Assembly: GCA_030672555.1 (NCBI GenBank)
Contig: DAOVGD010000082.1
Coordinates: forward strand, 1 to 21,228
Direction of reading: 5' to 3'
Length of the DNA stretch: 21,228 nt
DNA from: Desulfobacterales bacterium
GTDB lineage: Bacteria > Desulfobacterota > Desulfobacteria > Desulfobacterales > C00003106
Shown piece by piece: positions 1 to 7,529 of the stretch. The notes under the pieces are model-generated. The model was given only the letters and a program-made list of their open reading frames with translations. It was not told where the DNA came from and did not search any database. Numbering within the stretch: position 1 is the stretch's first letter; each line of letters starts with the position of its first letter. A program made the translations under genes and the position numbers.

Positions 1-318
1 GTTGTGGTGGATGGAGATGTGTATCGTGGTCAAAATCTTTTTGCCTTGCGCGTCAAAGGCGATTCGATGAAAAATGTTGGCATTCTGCCATCTGATCTGG
101 TGATCTGTGAGCCGCGTCAATATGCCCAGAATGGTGAAATCGTGGTGGCGCTGATCAATAACGAAGAGGCGACAGTGAAGCGTTTCTTTTTACGCAAAGA
201 TCATATTGAACTTCGCCCGGAAAACAGGGCATATCCGTTGATGCGTTATGGGTTTGGGGAAGTATTGATCCAGGGCAAGGTGATCGGCGTACAACGCGGT
301 CCGGAGCAATTGATATAA
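1..318 (+). CDS. lexA: LexA repressor, C-terminal self-cleavage domain (5' truncated by window edge)
   Basis: This is the peptidase half of LexA, the SOS repressor that cleaves itself when stimulated by RecA filaments. The reading frame is open from base 1, so the DNA-binding half lies upstream of the window. Counting from the GTG at 4, the catalytic serine is in the GDSM motif (Ser21, codon 64-66) and the general-base lysine in ATVKRF (Lys59), about 38 residues later as in the S24 family. The tail matches LexA (RPENRAYP, then GKVIGVQR). The gene ends in TAA at 316-318 and converges on the minus-strand genes. Another S24 phage-type repressor is possible because the helix-turn-helix is not visible, but the spacing and tail favour LexA. 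Confidence 0.88.
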   Translation, partial: VVVDGDVYRGQNLFALRVKGDSMKNVGILPSDLVICEPRQYAQNGEIVVALINNEEATVKRFFLRKDHIELRPENRAYPLMRYGFGEVLIQGKVIGVQRGPEQLI

Positions 319-343
319 CAATAGAGGGGGTTTCAAAGGTCTC

Positions 344-446
344 ATCCTAATGCCAGCAATACTCCTTCGGCTCCGTCCCTTTTATAAAAGCCGCTTTTTC
401 GGCAAAGGGACGGTCTTTGGATGCCAACAGTCCTGAGTCCTATCAA
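344..446. repeat. Direct repeat copy A: detached PBP1A gene 3' end
   Basis: This ~103-bp segment matches 1137-1240 in the same orientation, with eight substitutions and one single-base indel (about 92% identity by hand alignment). The other copy is the true 3' end of the PBP1A gene. Homology stops abruptly on both sides. The repeat contains a hairpin (374-382 pairing with 404-412, inner 390-393 with 400-403) that could end lexA transcription, although no good T-tract follows. Confidence 0.85.
347..439 (-). pseudogene. Orphan C-terminal fragment of a PBP1A gene (about 30 codons)
   Basis: Read on the minus strand, 439-347 still encodes an intact PBP1A tail of 30 residues ending in KEYCWH and a TAG stop. 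It differs from the tail of the intact gene (ending KEYCRH) at four positions: Glu to Asp, Gln to Lys, Cys to Arg and Arg to Trp. An in-frame TAG at 440-442, beside a one-base deletion relative to the intact copy, closes the frame, and no PBP1A sequence exists further upstream. It is therefore a remnant of a gene end that became separated when the region between the repeats was gained or rearranged. It is not expected to be expressed as a protein. Confidence 0.75.
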
Positions 447-512
447 ATACCGCCTTTCAAAAACGGCACGGCTTTGCCCAGTCCCTCTCCAGCGGGTTAG
501 CCAAGGTTTTCT

Positions 513-764
513 TTATGTTAGCATTTTTTCATATTCATCATGATTCCCAATCCATACCCAAATAAAGTCTTCTCCATCTTCTATAGCAAGAGCTCTGTAG
601 TTCAGGCCGATTCGAACTGACCAAAAGGAACCAATTTTTTTGAAATGAAGTGAAGGATGATAAGGATTGTTCTTCAAAAGTTCAAAATTTTCATCAGCTG
701 TTTTCCGGATAGAAGATGGAAGCTTATCAAAGCATTTCCAAAATCGAGAACTCGTCATATGCAT
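513..764 (-). CDS. RelE/ParE-family type II toxin
   Basis: This 83-residue protein is a probable toxin of the RelE/ParE superfamily; members block translation by cutting mRNA or inhibit gyrase, and which applies here cannot be told from sequence. It has the usual family length. The diagnostic central part is visible: NPYHPSLHFKKIG, then SVRIGLNYRALA, then WVWIGNHDEYEKML at the C-terminus. The ATG at 762-764 directly abuts the antitoxin stop codon, and AAAGG lies 8 nt upstream of it, so this start is preferred over the in-frame ATG at 756-758 that gives the family-like N-terminus MTSSRF. The pair looks AT-richer than its neighbours and sits between two direct repeats, which suggests acquisition. 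Confidence 0.82.
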   Translation of the reverse strand: MHMTSSRFWKCFDKLPSSIRKTADENFELLKNNPYHPSLHFKKIGSFWSVRIGLNYRALAIEDGEDFIWVWIGNHDEYEKMLT

Positions 765-965
765 TTACAAAGCCTTTAAATTGTCATTATTCTTTTCCTG
801 CAGAGCTTCTTTGGTTAGGAAGTCTAATTTTCCTGAATTTGAGTCCTCTTTAATTTGCTTATCCCATATTTCCCAGTCCTTTTCAGCAAACCACTGCCTC
901 AAATTGATATATTCCTGTTTGGGCAATTCTTCAATTTCCTTTTTTATTTCAGCGAGCTGTACCAT
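765..965 (-). CDS. Antitoxin of the RelE/ParE-type pair
   Basis: This is a 66-residue, highly charged protein placed immediately upstream of the toxin with no intervening base, the classic antitoxin position. The N-terminus (VQLAEIKKEIEELP, then EYINLRQWFAE) is predicted helical; the central DWEIWDKQIKEDSNSGKLDF and the Lys/Glu/Asn-rich tail resemble small antitoxins that accompany this toxin type. No clear helix-turn-helix or ribbon-helix-helix is visible, so DNA binding is an assumption. AGGAGT lies about 5 nt upstream of the ATG at 963-965. A promoter and a palindrome upstream suggest an autoregulated two-gene operon. The specific antitoxin family is not recognised with certainty. Confidence 0.75.
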   Translation of the reverse strand: MVQLAEIKKEIEELPKQEYINLRQWFAEKDWEIWDKQIKEDSNSGKLDFLTKEALQEKNNDNLKAL

Positions 966-1018
966 TTTTAACTCCTATTTTTATTTATTGGCCAACATGA
1001 AATAGACGGCCTAAAAAA

Positions 1019-1032
1019 CGTAAAGTTTTACG
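1019..1032. promoter_or_regulatory. Palindromic operator candidate of the toxin-antitoxin operon
   Basis: The 14-bp sequence CGTAAAGTTTTACG is a perfect inverted repeat (6-bp arms, 2-bp centre). It lies just downstream of the candidate -10 element, across the predicted transcription start and about 54 bp before the antitoxin start codon. That is where an antitoxin or toxin-antitoxin complex would repress its own promoter. The function is inferred from position only. Confidence 0.4.
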
Positions 1033-1033
1033 A

Positions 1034-1062
1034 AGTATATCAAGAAGTTCATGAATGATCAA
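1034..1062 (-). promoter_or_regulatory. Sigma-70-type promoter candidate for the toxin-antitoxin operon
   Basis: On the minus strand TTGATC (1062-1057) is followed by a 17-bp spacer and TATACT (1039-1034). The -10 matches the consensus at five of six positions and the -35 at four of six. Transcription would start near 1027, giving a leader of about 60 nt before the antitoxin. Confidence 0.45.
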
Positions 1063-1074
1063 CAGAAATGACTT

Positions 1075-1096
1075 GCGCCGTATTTTTATGCGGCGC
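1075..1096 (+). terminator. GC-rich hairpin between PBP1A and the toxin-antitoxin promoter
   Basis: GCGCCG (1075-1080) and CGGCGC (1091-1096) form a six-pair stem around a 10-nt AT loop. On the plus strand it is followed by GTTTTCT, a weak T-tract. On the minus strand, the direction of PBP1A, no T-run follows. It could stop plus-strand read-through from lexA or simply mark the end of the PBP1A transcript. Confidence 0.35.
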
Positions 1097-1136
1097 GTTT
1101 TCTATGCTGAGAATAGGAGGCTGTCCGAGAATTCTG

Positions 1137-1240
1137 ATCCTAATGCCGACAATACTCCTTGGGCTCCGTCCCTTTTATAAAAGCCGCCTTTTCGGCAAAG
1201 GGACAGTCTTGTGATGCCAACAGTCCTGATTCCTTATCAA
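1137..1240. repeat. Direct repeat copy B: 3' end of the intact PBP1A gene
   Basis: This is the partner of the copy at 344-446, at an offset of about 793 bp. It encodes the last 30-odd residues of the intact PBP1A and its TAG stop (complement of 1140-1142). The 690 bp between the copies hold the toxin-antitoxin operon. Confidence 0.85.
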
Positions 1241-3179
1241 TGCTTACTTTTATGATATTTTCCGGAACTGAAAAATCGTGATATAGCTCTCCTGTCAAGG
1301 CCCCCTCCATAAAATCGACCCAGATCGGGAGCGCGGCCCTCCCTCCTGTCTCATGGTCTCCTATGCTTTCATGGTTATCACACCCCGTCCAGACTCCGGT
1401 TACCAAAGTGGGAGAAAAACCGACAAAAAGAGCATCTCTATAAGTATTTGTAGTGCCGGTTTTGCCTCCAAGCGGACGTCCGATTCGTTTTGCTTTTTGC
1501 CCTGTTCCGTTCTGAACAACACCCTGCAACATATCAGTGATAATATAGGCTGATTCTTTACGCATCACTGTCCGTCTCTGGGGTTTCATCCGCCACAGTA
1601 AACGTCCGTCACTATCAAAGACCTCAACAACCGCACATGGCTTGACCCAGATCCCCTGATTCGGAAACACAGCATACGCCGCTGTCAACTCAAGGAGAGC
1701 TACCTCCGAAGCTCCTAACGCAAGAGTCAGATTGGGCTGGAATACAGAGGTTATACCCATGTTATGTGCAAATTGGGCCACAGATTCGGCTCCGAGCTTG
1801 TTAAGAAGCTTGACTGCCGGAATGTTTTCAGAAACAGCAAGGGCCCATCGAAGCGTCATTTCCCCTTTGTAGTCACCTGAAAAATTGACCGGCGCCCAGT
1901 TCTCTTCACCACCACTCTTGAACTCAATCGGACCATCCCAAATCGTATCATTCTGGACAAAACCTTGCTCTATGGCATATGCATAAACTATTGGTTTAAA
2001 GGCCGACCCGGGCTGGCGCAGGGCTTGAGTAGCACGGTTAAAGCGGCTTTCATCAAAATCCCTTCCACCTACCATAGCTAAAATACTCCCCTGGTGGGCA
2101 TCCAGACAGACTAACGCCCCCTGCGGATATTTTGTTCCTTCTGCATAACCCTGATTTATCCGCTTTTCGAGCTGCTCTAAACCATCCTTAAACACCTTTT
2201 CAGCCAAAGACTGTTTAGCGGAGTCGAGCGTAGTATATACCGCCAGTCCCCTTTTATACAGGGATTCCTGCCCCAGTGTATCTTCCAAAAAGGCTTTTAC
2301 GTATTTTACAAAGTAGGGTGCCCTCCATTCCTCCTGTTTCACTTCAGCAAGCACAAGAGGGGCCTCTTTTGCCTCCTGGTACTCCTTCTCAGATATTACG
2401 CCTGTTTGTCTCATCCGGCCCAAAACAATAGTCCTTCGCTTGAGCGCCAGATCTCGATTTACCAAAGGAGAATACCGCGATGGAGATTTTGGCAACCCAG
2501 CGACCAGTGCACATTCCGGGAGGTTAAGATCTTGTGCCGACTTCCCAAAATAGATATTGGCCGCGGCCTCTACCCCATATGCGCCACTTCCCAAATAGAT
2601 TTGGTTAAGATAAAGTGCCAATATCTCATCTTTGGTATAACGCCGTTCAATCTGAATGGCTAATAATACCTCTTTTATCTTTCTTAAGATGGTCTTCTTG
2701 GATGTAAGGAAAAGAGTTTTGGCAAGCTGCTGCGTAATAGTACTAGCGCCTTCAACAAATCGGCGGGCCATAATATCTTTGACCAGGGCACGAGCAACCC
2801 CTTTAATGTCAACCCCGGCGTGTTCGTAAAAATGAGTGTCTTCTGTAGCGATAATCGCATTTTTTAGATATTTCGGTATGGCATCTAAAGAGATGGGGAC
2901 CCTCTTTTCAACAAAAAATTCTGCCAGCAGGGTCTTATCAGAGGCATAAATTCGAGTTACTGCCGAGGGATTGAATCTTTCCAGAGATTGTATCTGGGGC
3001 ATGTCATGCATCAGAGCAAGGTAAGCGCCACCCCCTGCTCCGACCACAACGCCAAGGACTAAAATAACAAGGAAGACTCTTAGGGATTGAGGAATTAACG
3101 AATTTAGGAATTGAGGAATTGAGGGATTTGGGGATTTAGTGTTCCGATACAGCAATTCCTTAAATCTCTTGTAATTCAC
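1140..3179 (-). CDS. mrcA: Penicillin-binding protein 1A, bifunctional transglycosylase/transpeptidase
   Basis: This class A PBP polymerises lipid II glycan strands and crosslinks peptides in the periplasm. At 679 residues it is on the short side for PBP1A. A cytoplasmic tail is followed by one membrane anchor (about 35-57). The GT51 domain has its catalytic glutamate in ATEDTHFYEH (Glu113), GASTITQQLAK (144-154) and KDEILALYLNQIYLG (183-197). The transpeptidase domain has SAFK (Ser392-Lys395), SEN (450-452) and KTG (573-575). The tail FIKGTEPKEYC is typical of PBP1A. The GTG start at 3177-3179 and residues about 13-34 lie in a short tandem repeat, so the N-terminus is uncertain; no internal Met precedes the anchor. 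The hybrid kinase stop is 21 nt upstream, suggesting co-transcription. Confidence 0.95.
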   Translation of the reverse strand: MNYKRFKELLYRNTKSPNPSIPQFLNSLIPQSLRVFLVILVLGVVVGAGGGAYLALMHDMPQIQSLERFNPSAVTRIYASDKTLLAEFFVEKRVPISLDAIPKYLKNAIIATEDTHFYEHAGVDIKGVARALVKDIMARRFVEGASTITQQLAKTLFLTSKKTILRKIKEVLLAIQIERRYTKDEILALYLNQIYLGSGAYGVEAAANIYFGKSAQDLNLPECALVAGLPKSPSRYSPLVNRDLALKRRTIVLGRMRQTGVISEKEYQEAKEAPLVLAEVKQEEWRAPYFVKYVKAFLEDTLGQESLYKRGLAVYTTLDSAKQSLAEKVFKDGLEQLEKRINQGYAEGTKYPQGALVCLDAHQGSILAMVGGRDFDESRFNRATQALRQPGSAFKPIVYAYAIEQGFVQNDTIWDGPIEFKSGGEENWAPVNFSGDYKGEMTLRWALAVSENIPAVKLLNKLGAESVAQFAHNMGITSVFQPNLTLALGASEVALLELTAAYAVFPNQGIWVKPCAVVEVFDSDGRLLWRMKPQRRTVMRKESAYIITDMLQGVVQNGTGQKAKRIGRPLGGKTGTTNTYRDALFVGFSPTLVTGVWTGCDNHESIGDHETGGRAALPIWVDFMEGALTGELYHDFSVPENIIKVSIDKESGLLASQDCPFAEKAAFIKGTEPKEYCRH

Positions 3180-3205
3180 AATTCCTAAATTCCTAAATCC
3201 CTATT
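3081..3205. repeat. Head-to-head 8-bp tandem repeat, locus 1 (hybrid kinase / PBP1A junction)
   Basis: The left arm, 3081-3136, is seven consecutive 8-bp units related to GAGGAATT, TAGGAATT and GAGGGATT. After a spacer of about 17 bp, the right arm at 3154-3203 carries six 8-bp units of the complementary type (AATTCCTT, AATTCCTA twice, AATCCCTA), with a 2-bp phase slip at 3178-3179. The arms can form a long imperfect hairpin. The right arm contains the TAG stop of the hybrid kinase gene and the GTG start of the PBP1A gene; the left arm encodes part of the PBP1A N-terminal tail. Confidence 0.85.
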
Positions 3206-5132
3206 CTTTATCCAAAACTTCTCTTATCTTGTGAGACAATTCTTTCATGGTAAACGGTTTCTGGATAAAATCGTTTGCACCTTGTTGCATAACTTTTCTC
3301 GCTTCTCCATTAATATTGTATCCACTGGAAATAATTACTTTTATATCCGGATTGATCCTCTTTAGAACGGCGTAAGCATCTCGCCCGCCCATGCCGGGCA
3401 TGATCATATCGAGAACAACTACATCAATTTTATCCTTATTCGCCTTATAGCGCTCAATCGCTTCGTTGCCTCCTGCCGCCACGAACACTGTATATCCCAT
3501 AGCCCTGAGCATCTCTTCACCTACATCTAACATAACTTGTTCATCGTCAACTAAAAGGATCGTTTCGTCCCCCTGTTTCATCTCTTTGACGCTGGGGGAT
3601 GCTTCTTGTGCAGTGACGGTTGCCTCTAATGCCGGCAGGTAAATGTTAAAAGTAGTACCGTGGCCTTCTTCGCTATAAACATTAATCATACCGCCATGGC
3701 TCTTAATAATGCCATAGGCTGAAGCCAAACCTAATCCGGTACCTCTGCCCATCTCTTTCGTTGTAAAGAAGGGATTGAATATCTGTCTTTGAGTCGCTTC
3801 ATCCATGCCGATTCCGGTATCGGTAATAGATATTTTAATGTATCTTCCGGGCTGCACATTATAAGGTTTGGTATAGTTTTTGTCTAAGATAATGTTACTC
3901 GTCTCCAGATAAAGGTCACCTCTGCCCGGCATAGCCTGCCATGCGTTTACATAAAGGTTCAAAAGAACCTGTTCTATCTGCCCCTGATCAACTTCTACCG
4001 CCCAGAGGTCCTGCGCATATTTTTCTCTGATCGTAATCTCTTTCTTGGTACGCCCAAACATATGGGCACTCTTTCTGACTATTTCATTAATGTGTGTGTG
4101 TTTAACGTCATATTTCCCGCGCCTGGCAAACCCTAATAGTTGAGCAGTTAATTCTGCACCACTTTTCACCTGATCTTCAACACGTTTAAGCCTGGCACAA
4201 TAAGGATGGGCCGGCTCAAGATCGTTTAACATCAAGGAGACGTACCCCTGAATACCCATAAGCAGGTTATTAAAATCATGGGCGATTCCGCCGGCCAATG
4301 TACCAATGGCTTCCATCTTCTGAGCTTGTTGGAGCTGTTGCTGCAATTTCTCTTTTTCTTCCTCTGCCTTCTTGCGCTCGATAATGTCATGGAAGACCAA
4401 AACAACACCAACAATGTTCCCTTGGGCATCTTTGATCGGTGCCCCGCTGTCATCAATCGGTATTTCGGTCCCATCTTTGGCTATCAGTACAGTGTGATTC
4501 GCCAGCCCCACAGCAACACCTTTTCGAATTATCTTTGTTACGGGATCCTCTACCTGTTTACGCGTTTTTTCGTTTATTATATTAAAGATCTTTTTTAGAG
4601 GTTGCCCCGCAGCCTCTTCCTCCTTCCACCCTGTCAAGGACCGGGCAACAACATTCATGAACTTAACACACCCTTTTTCGTCCGTCACAATCACTGCATC
4701 GCCGATGCTCTTGAGGATTGTCGAAAGCCACTCTTCCCGTTTTTTTAACTTGGTCTCCATCTTGTATTTGTAGAGAGCCATCTCCACGGCAGTCTGTAAT
4801 TCTCTATCTTCAAACGGCTTTACAATATATCCAAACGGCTCGGTCACCTTTGCCCGTTCCAGGGTTTTTTCATCTGCATAAGCAGTTAGATATATAACGG
4901 GGATATTGAAGCGGGAACGTAAGAGATTGGCAGCTTCAATACCGTCCATTTCACCCTTTAGTACGATATCCATAAGCACCAAATCCGGACTATTCTCTTC
5001 CGCCTTTATAATAGCTTCCTCTCCGGAAGACACCACAGCAGAGACGATATATCCCAAACTCTGCAAGCTTCTTTGGATGTCTTCGGCTACAATGCCTTCA
5101 TCTTCCACAACCAGGATTTGCGTTTTCGTCAT
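3201..5132 (-). CDS. Hybrid histidine kinase REC-PAS-HisKA-HATPase-REC
   Basis: This is a 643-residue soluble signalling protein with no membrane segment. An N-terminal receiver (1-120) has Asp55 in LVLMDIVL and Lys105 in VKPF. A PAS domain (about 135-252) and a glutamine-rich helix follow. The HisKA domain carries the phosphoaccepting His285 in GGIAHDFNNL. The HATPase_c domain shows Asn396 (NLYVNAWQAM), DTGIGM (438-443) and GTGLGLA (464-470). The C-terminal receiver (about 523-643) has Asp575 (VVVLDMIMPG) and Lys625 (IQKPF). The leading receiver suggests that it takes phosphate from another kinase, plausibly the membrane kinase encoded 82 bp upstream, with internal relay to the second receiver. 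No DNA-binding output is present. The start has GAGAGG about 10 nt upstream. Confidence 0.93.
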   Translation of the reverse strand: MTKTQILVVEDEGIVAEDIQRSLQSLGYIVSAVVSSGEEAIIKAEENSPDLVLMDIVLKGEMDGIEAANLLRSRFNIPVIYLTAYADEKTLERAKVTEPFGYIVKPFEDRELQTAVEMALYKYKMETKLKKREEWLSTILKSIGDAVIVTDEKGCVKFMNVVARSLTGWKEEEAAGQPLKKIFNIINEKTRKQVEDPVTKIIRKGVAVGLANHTVLIAKDGTEIPIDDSGAPIKDAQGNIVGVVLVFHDIIERKKAEEEKEKLQQQLQQAQKMEAIGTLAGGIAHDFNNLLMGIQGYVSLMLNDLEPAHPYCARLKRVEDQVKSGAELTAQLLGFARRGKYDVKHTHINEIVRKSAHMFGRTKKEITIREKYAQDLWAVEVDQGQIEQVLLNLYVNAWQAMPGRGDLYLETSNIILDKNYTKPYNVQPGRYIKISITDTGIGMDEATQRQIFNPFFTTKEMGRGTGLGLASAYGIIKSHGGMINVYSEEGHGTTFNIYLPALEATVTAQEASPSVKEMKQGDETILLVDDEQVMLDVGEEMLRAMGYTVFVAAGGNEAIERYKANKDKIDVVVLDMIMPGMGGRDAYAVLKRINPDIKVIISSGYNINGEARKVMQQGANDFIQKPFTMKELSHKIREVLDKE

Positions 5133-5214
5133 GGTCGCATAGCCTCTCTTTATCCTTTGATGGTTTAGTAAGAAGTCATTGATGAACTTATCTTGGTCAC
5201 TTTTTTCGAAATCA

Positions 5215-7380
5215 TCATCTCTTAAATCTTATATGAAACTTGGCCCCTTTGCTGCTCTCCAGATCCAATCTCCCCCCGATCTGTTTTGTCAGAATATTGA
5301 CCAGTCTTAAACCGAGCGATTCGGTATTTCTAAAATCGAGGTCTTTCGGTACTCCAACACCGTCATCACTCACTGTCAGTTCCATTTCATTTTCATCGGT
5401 TGAATGGAGTGTGATCTTGACTTCACCTTTTCCGCCTTCCGGGAAGGCATATTTTAAGGAATTGGATACAAGTTCATTAATGATCAGGCCACACGGAATA
5501 GCAGTATCAACCTCTATTATAACATCCTCGACATCTATCTTCAGTGCGATTTCTCCTGTATCAATTCCATAAGACCTAAACAGTATATTTGCCAGATGTT
5601 TGACGTATTCATTGAAGTCAATATTCGCTAACTCTTCTGATTGATAAAGCTTCTCATGCACAAGGGCCATCGATTTTATTCGATTCTGGCTCTCTTTAAA
5701 CATCTCAACATCTTCTTCGTCCTTGATATATTTGGATTGAAGCTTTAGCAGACTGGAAATGACCTGCATATTGTTTTTGACCCGATGGTGAATCTCTCTA
5801 AGCAGAACCTCTTTCTCTCTGAGAGATGCCCTAATTTTCTCTTCCGCCCGCTTGCGATCCGTGATATCGTGTAAAAATTCCACCACCATCTTTGGGCGAC
5901 CGTCCTCATACCGTGCAGCCACACTGGCTGTACACCAAAAATTCATTCGACTTCCATCGGCCCCGATAATTTCTGTCTCAAATTCGTGAATCTTGCCATC
6001 TTCGAAACACTTCTTCACAATACACTGTTCGCAAACTTTGTCACTCCCATGGTAAACGCTATGACACTTTTTGCCGACCATATCCGTTCCAAATATACTC
6101 ATCGTGACATCGTTGGCCCACACAATATTAAATTGTTCGTCTACCATGGTCATGAGGTCCGTCACAGAATCAACAATCCCTGTAAGTTTCTCCTCACTCT
6201 CCCGCAACTCATCCTCAGCCCGTCTGCGCTCAACGATCTCTTCATTGAGCTGCTGTGCATAGATGATGGATTGGTCATAAGCAACTTGCGTTCGGCGAGT
6301 ACTTTCCCGCAACTCTTCCTCCACCCGCCTGCGCTCAGTAATTTCTTGCCGCAACTCTTTGTTTTTATCCTCGAGTTCGGCAGACCTCTTTCTTTCCATC
6401 CTGTAAAACGCAAAACCCCCGGCTGAAAACAGCAGCATGACAAGCGCTGTAATCTCTACGTGGCGCATCGCATGCTTGAGAATGGGTGCCGCGATTTCAG
6501 AATAATTCATGGAAACACCAATCGACCATAACTGATTTCCTAGATGAACAGGGGCATAGGCAATAACCCTTTTTCCGCATGTCGCACAACCATAAGTACC
6601 CGTCCCTTCTTCACCCTGGGTCGATTTTCTTATAATTTCTTCTAATAATGACCAATCATGATCAGGAAACTTTTCTTTTCTCAGGGCCATAATATGTTCA
6701 CCCACCTGCGTCGTATCAGGGTGGCTTAATAGTGTTCCTCGTTCATCCAATATCCATGCAAAGCCTGCCTCGCCCGCCTTGATTGGCTGAATAAAATGTT
6801 TAGAGAGATTCTCCAAGCTAATCATCCATCTAACAATTCCTACAAATTCATCGCTGGAAAAAACCGGTTCTGAAATAGAGATAGCAAGCTCGCCTAATTT
6901 GTTATAAAATAGCTTACTGATATGCGGCTCATGCTCTCGTATGACATATGCCACACCTGGCTTATCAGTAAGATCGATTCCGGTCCTGTCCTTCTTGTCC
7001 TCCCAAAATGGATGCCTATGCAACATAATGCCATTGGCATCCAATGTAGTAAGCGCATCAGCGACATCTATATGAGATTCATAAAAAATTTTAACCGGGC
7101 AGACATGCAGTTGCGTTTGCATAATTCTATTTTTGATCTCTTCTTGAACAGCGGACTCTTTTGCAATCACCTTTAACTCCCTTGAAAGAATATCGACAAA
7201 TTCTTCCAGCCTACTCGCTGTTGTCTTTGCTATAGTCAGTAACTGCTGTTGTGTTTGCGAAATCGCCGCCTCCTCAAAATCCCTGTAGCACAGATATGAC
7301 AAGTGTATAAAAATCCCAATAATTGCCAAAACTATGGTAATGGCTACTACCACTTTTTTGGATATCTGTCGCGTTTTCAT
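5215..7380 (-). CDS. Membrane sensor histidine kinase: dCache-PAS-HisKA_2-HATPase
   Basis: This is a 721-residue sensor kinase. TM1 (about 9-30) and TM2 (about 308-326) bracket a periplasmic ~275-residue Cache-type domain (GYxYxx-like endings: GFAWILDERGTLLSHP at 206-221 and VIAYAPV at 272-278). A coiled-coil stretch (330-395) repeats ERRRxEEELRES-like heptads. A PAS domain (about 398-512) follows, then HisKA_2 with the phosphoacceptor His531 or His532 in REIHHRVKNNMQV, and HATPase with NELVSN (635-640) and DDGVGV (672-677). Unusual features are Cys265 and Cys268 as CATC in the Cache domain and a four-cysteine cluster in the PAS domain (439, 450, 453, 458), which could bind metal, haem or an FeS cluster or act as a redox switch. 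The likely partner is the adjacent receiver-led hybrid kinase. Confidence 0.92.
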   Translation of the reverse strand: MKTRQISKKVVVAITIVLAIIGIFIHLSYLCYRDFEEAAISQTQQQLLTIAKTTASRLEEFVDILSRELKVIAKESAVQEEIKNRIMQTQLHVCPVKIFYESHIDVADALTTLDANGIMLHRHPFWEDKKDRTGIDLTDKPGVAYVIREHEPHISKLFYNKLGELAISISEPVFSSDEFVGIVRWMISLENLSKHFIQPIKAGEAGFAWILDERGTLLSHPDTTQVGEHIMALRKEKFPDHDWSLLEEIIRKSTQGEEGTGTYGCATCGKRVIAYAPVHLGNQLWSIGVSMNYSEIAAPILKHAMRHVEITALVMLLFSAGGFAFYRMERKRSAELEDKNKELRQEITERRRVEEELRESTRRTQVAYDQSIIYAQQLNEEIVERRRAEDELRESEEKLTGIVDSVTDLMTMVDEQFNIVWANDVTMSIFGTDMVGKKCHSVYHGSDKVCEQCIVKKCFEDGKIHEFETEIIGADGSRMNFWCTASVAARYEDGRPKMVVEFLHDITDRKRAEEKIRASLREKEVLLREIHHRVKNNMQVISSLLKLQSKYIKDEEDVEMFKESQNRIKSMALVHEKLYQSEELANIDFNEYVKHLANILFRSYGIDTGEIALKIDVEDVIIEVDTAIPCGLIINELVSNSLKYAFPEGGKGEVKITLHSTDENEMELTVSDDGVGVPKDLDFRNTESLGLRLVNILTKQIGGRLDLESSKGAKFHIRFKR

Positions 7381-7459
7381 ACGATCTTGCTCCGTTTATA
7401 ATATTCTAAGGAACAATTGAACACTGCGTAAAAGGGCTTCAATTCCTCATGTTAACTTT

Positions 7460-7488
7460 TTTATATAAAAAGGGAGATGAATTGTCAA
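7460..7488 (-). promoter_or_regulatory. Strong sigma-70-type promoter candidate for the sensor kinase gene
   Basis: On the minus strand a perfect TTGACA (7488-7483) is separated by exactly 17 bp from TATAAA (7465-7460). Transcription would start near 7453, about 70 nt before the kinase ATG at 7380. It is divergent from purN. Confidence 0.6.
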
Positions 7489-7493
7489 AATTA

Positions 7494-7502
7494 TGGTATT
7501 AT
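7494..7502 (+). promoter_or_regulatory. Extended -10 promoter candidate for purN
   Basis: TGGTATTAT has the TG-N-TATTAT form of an extended -10 element. It would start transcription about 20 nt before the purN ATG. No good -35 is seen at the right distance. AAGGGG at 7518-7523 is the ribosome binding site. Confidence 0.35.
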
Positions 7503-7529
7503 CTTAAATAAAAATATAAGGGGACTATA

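Noticed and set aside
1..3. LexA considered as a truncated pseudogene.
   Set aside because: The frame is open to the first base and the visible part is intact; the truncation is the window edge.
331..343. 13-bp sequence TTTCAAAGGTCTC whose complement recurs at 15014-15026 in another gap, resembling a terminal inverted repeat of an insertion sequence.
   Set aside because: A few 13-bp matches are expected by chance in 21 kb, and no transposase or matching second end is visible.
441..512. Short GGCA/TGCC stem followed by T residues on the minus strand, considered as the toxin-gene terminator.
   Set aside because: The stem is only four base pairs and unlikely to terminate transcription.
5986..6426. 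146-codon plus-strand frame.
   Set aside because: It is antisense to the sensor kinase coding region, with no ribosome binding site or family signature.
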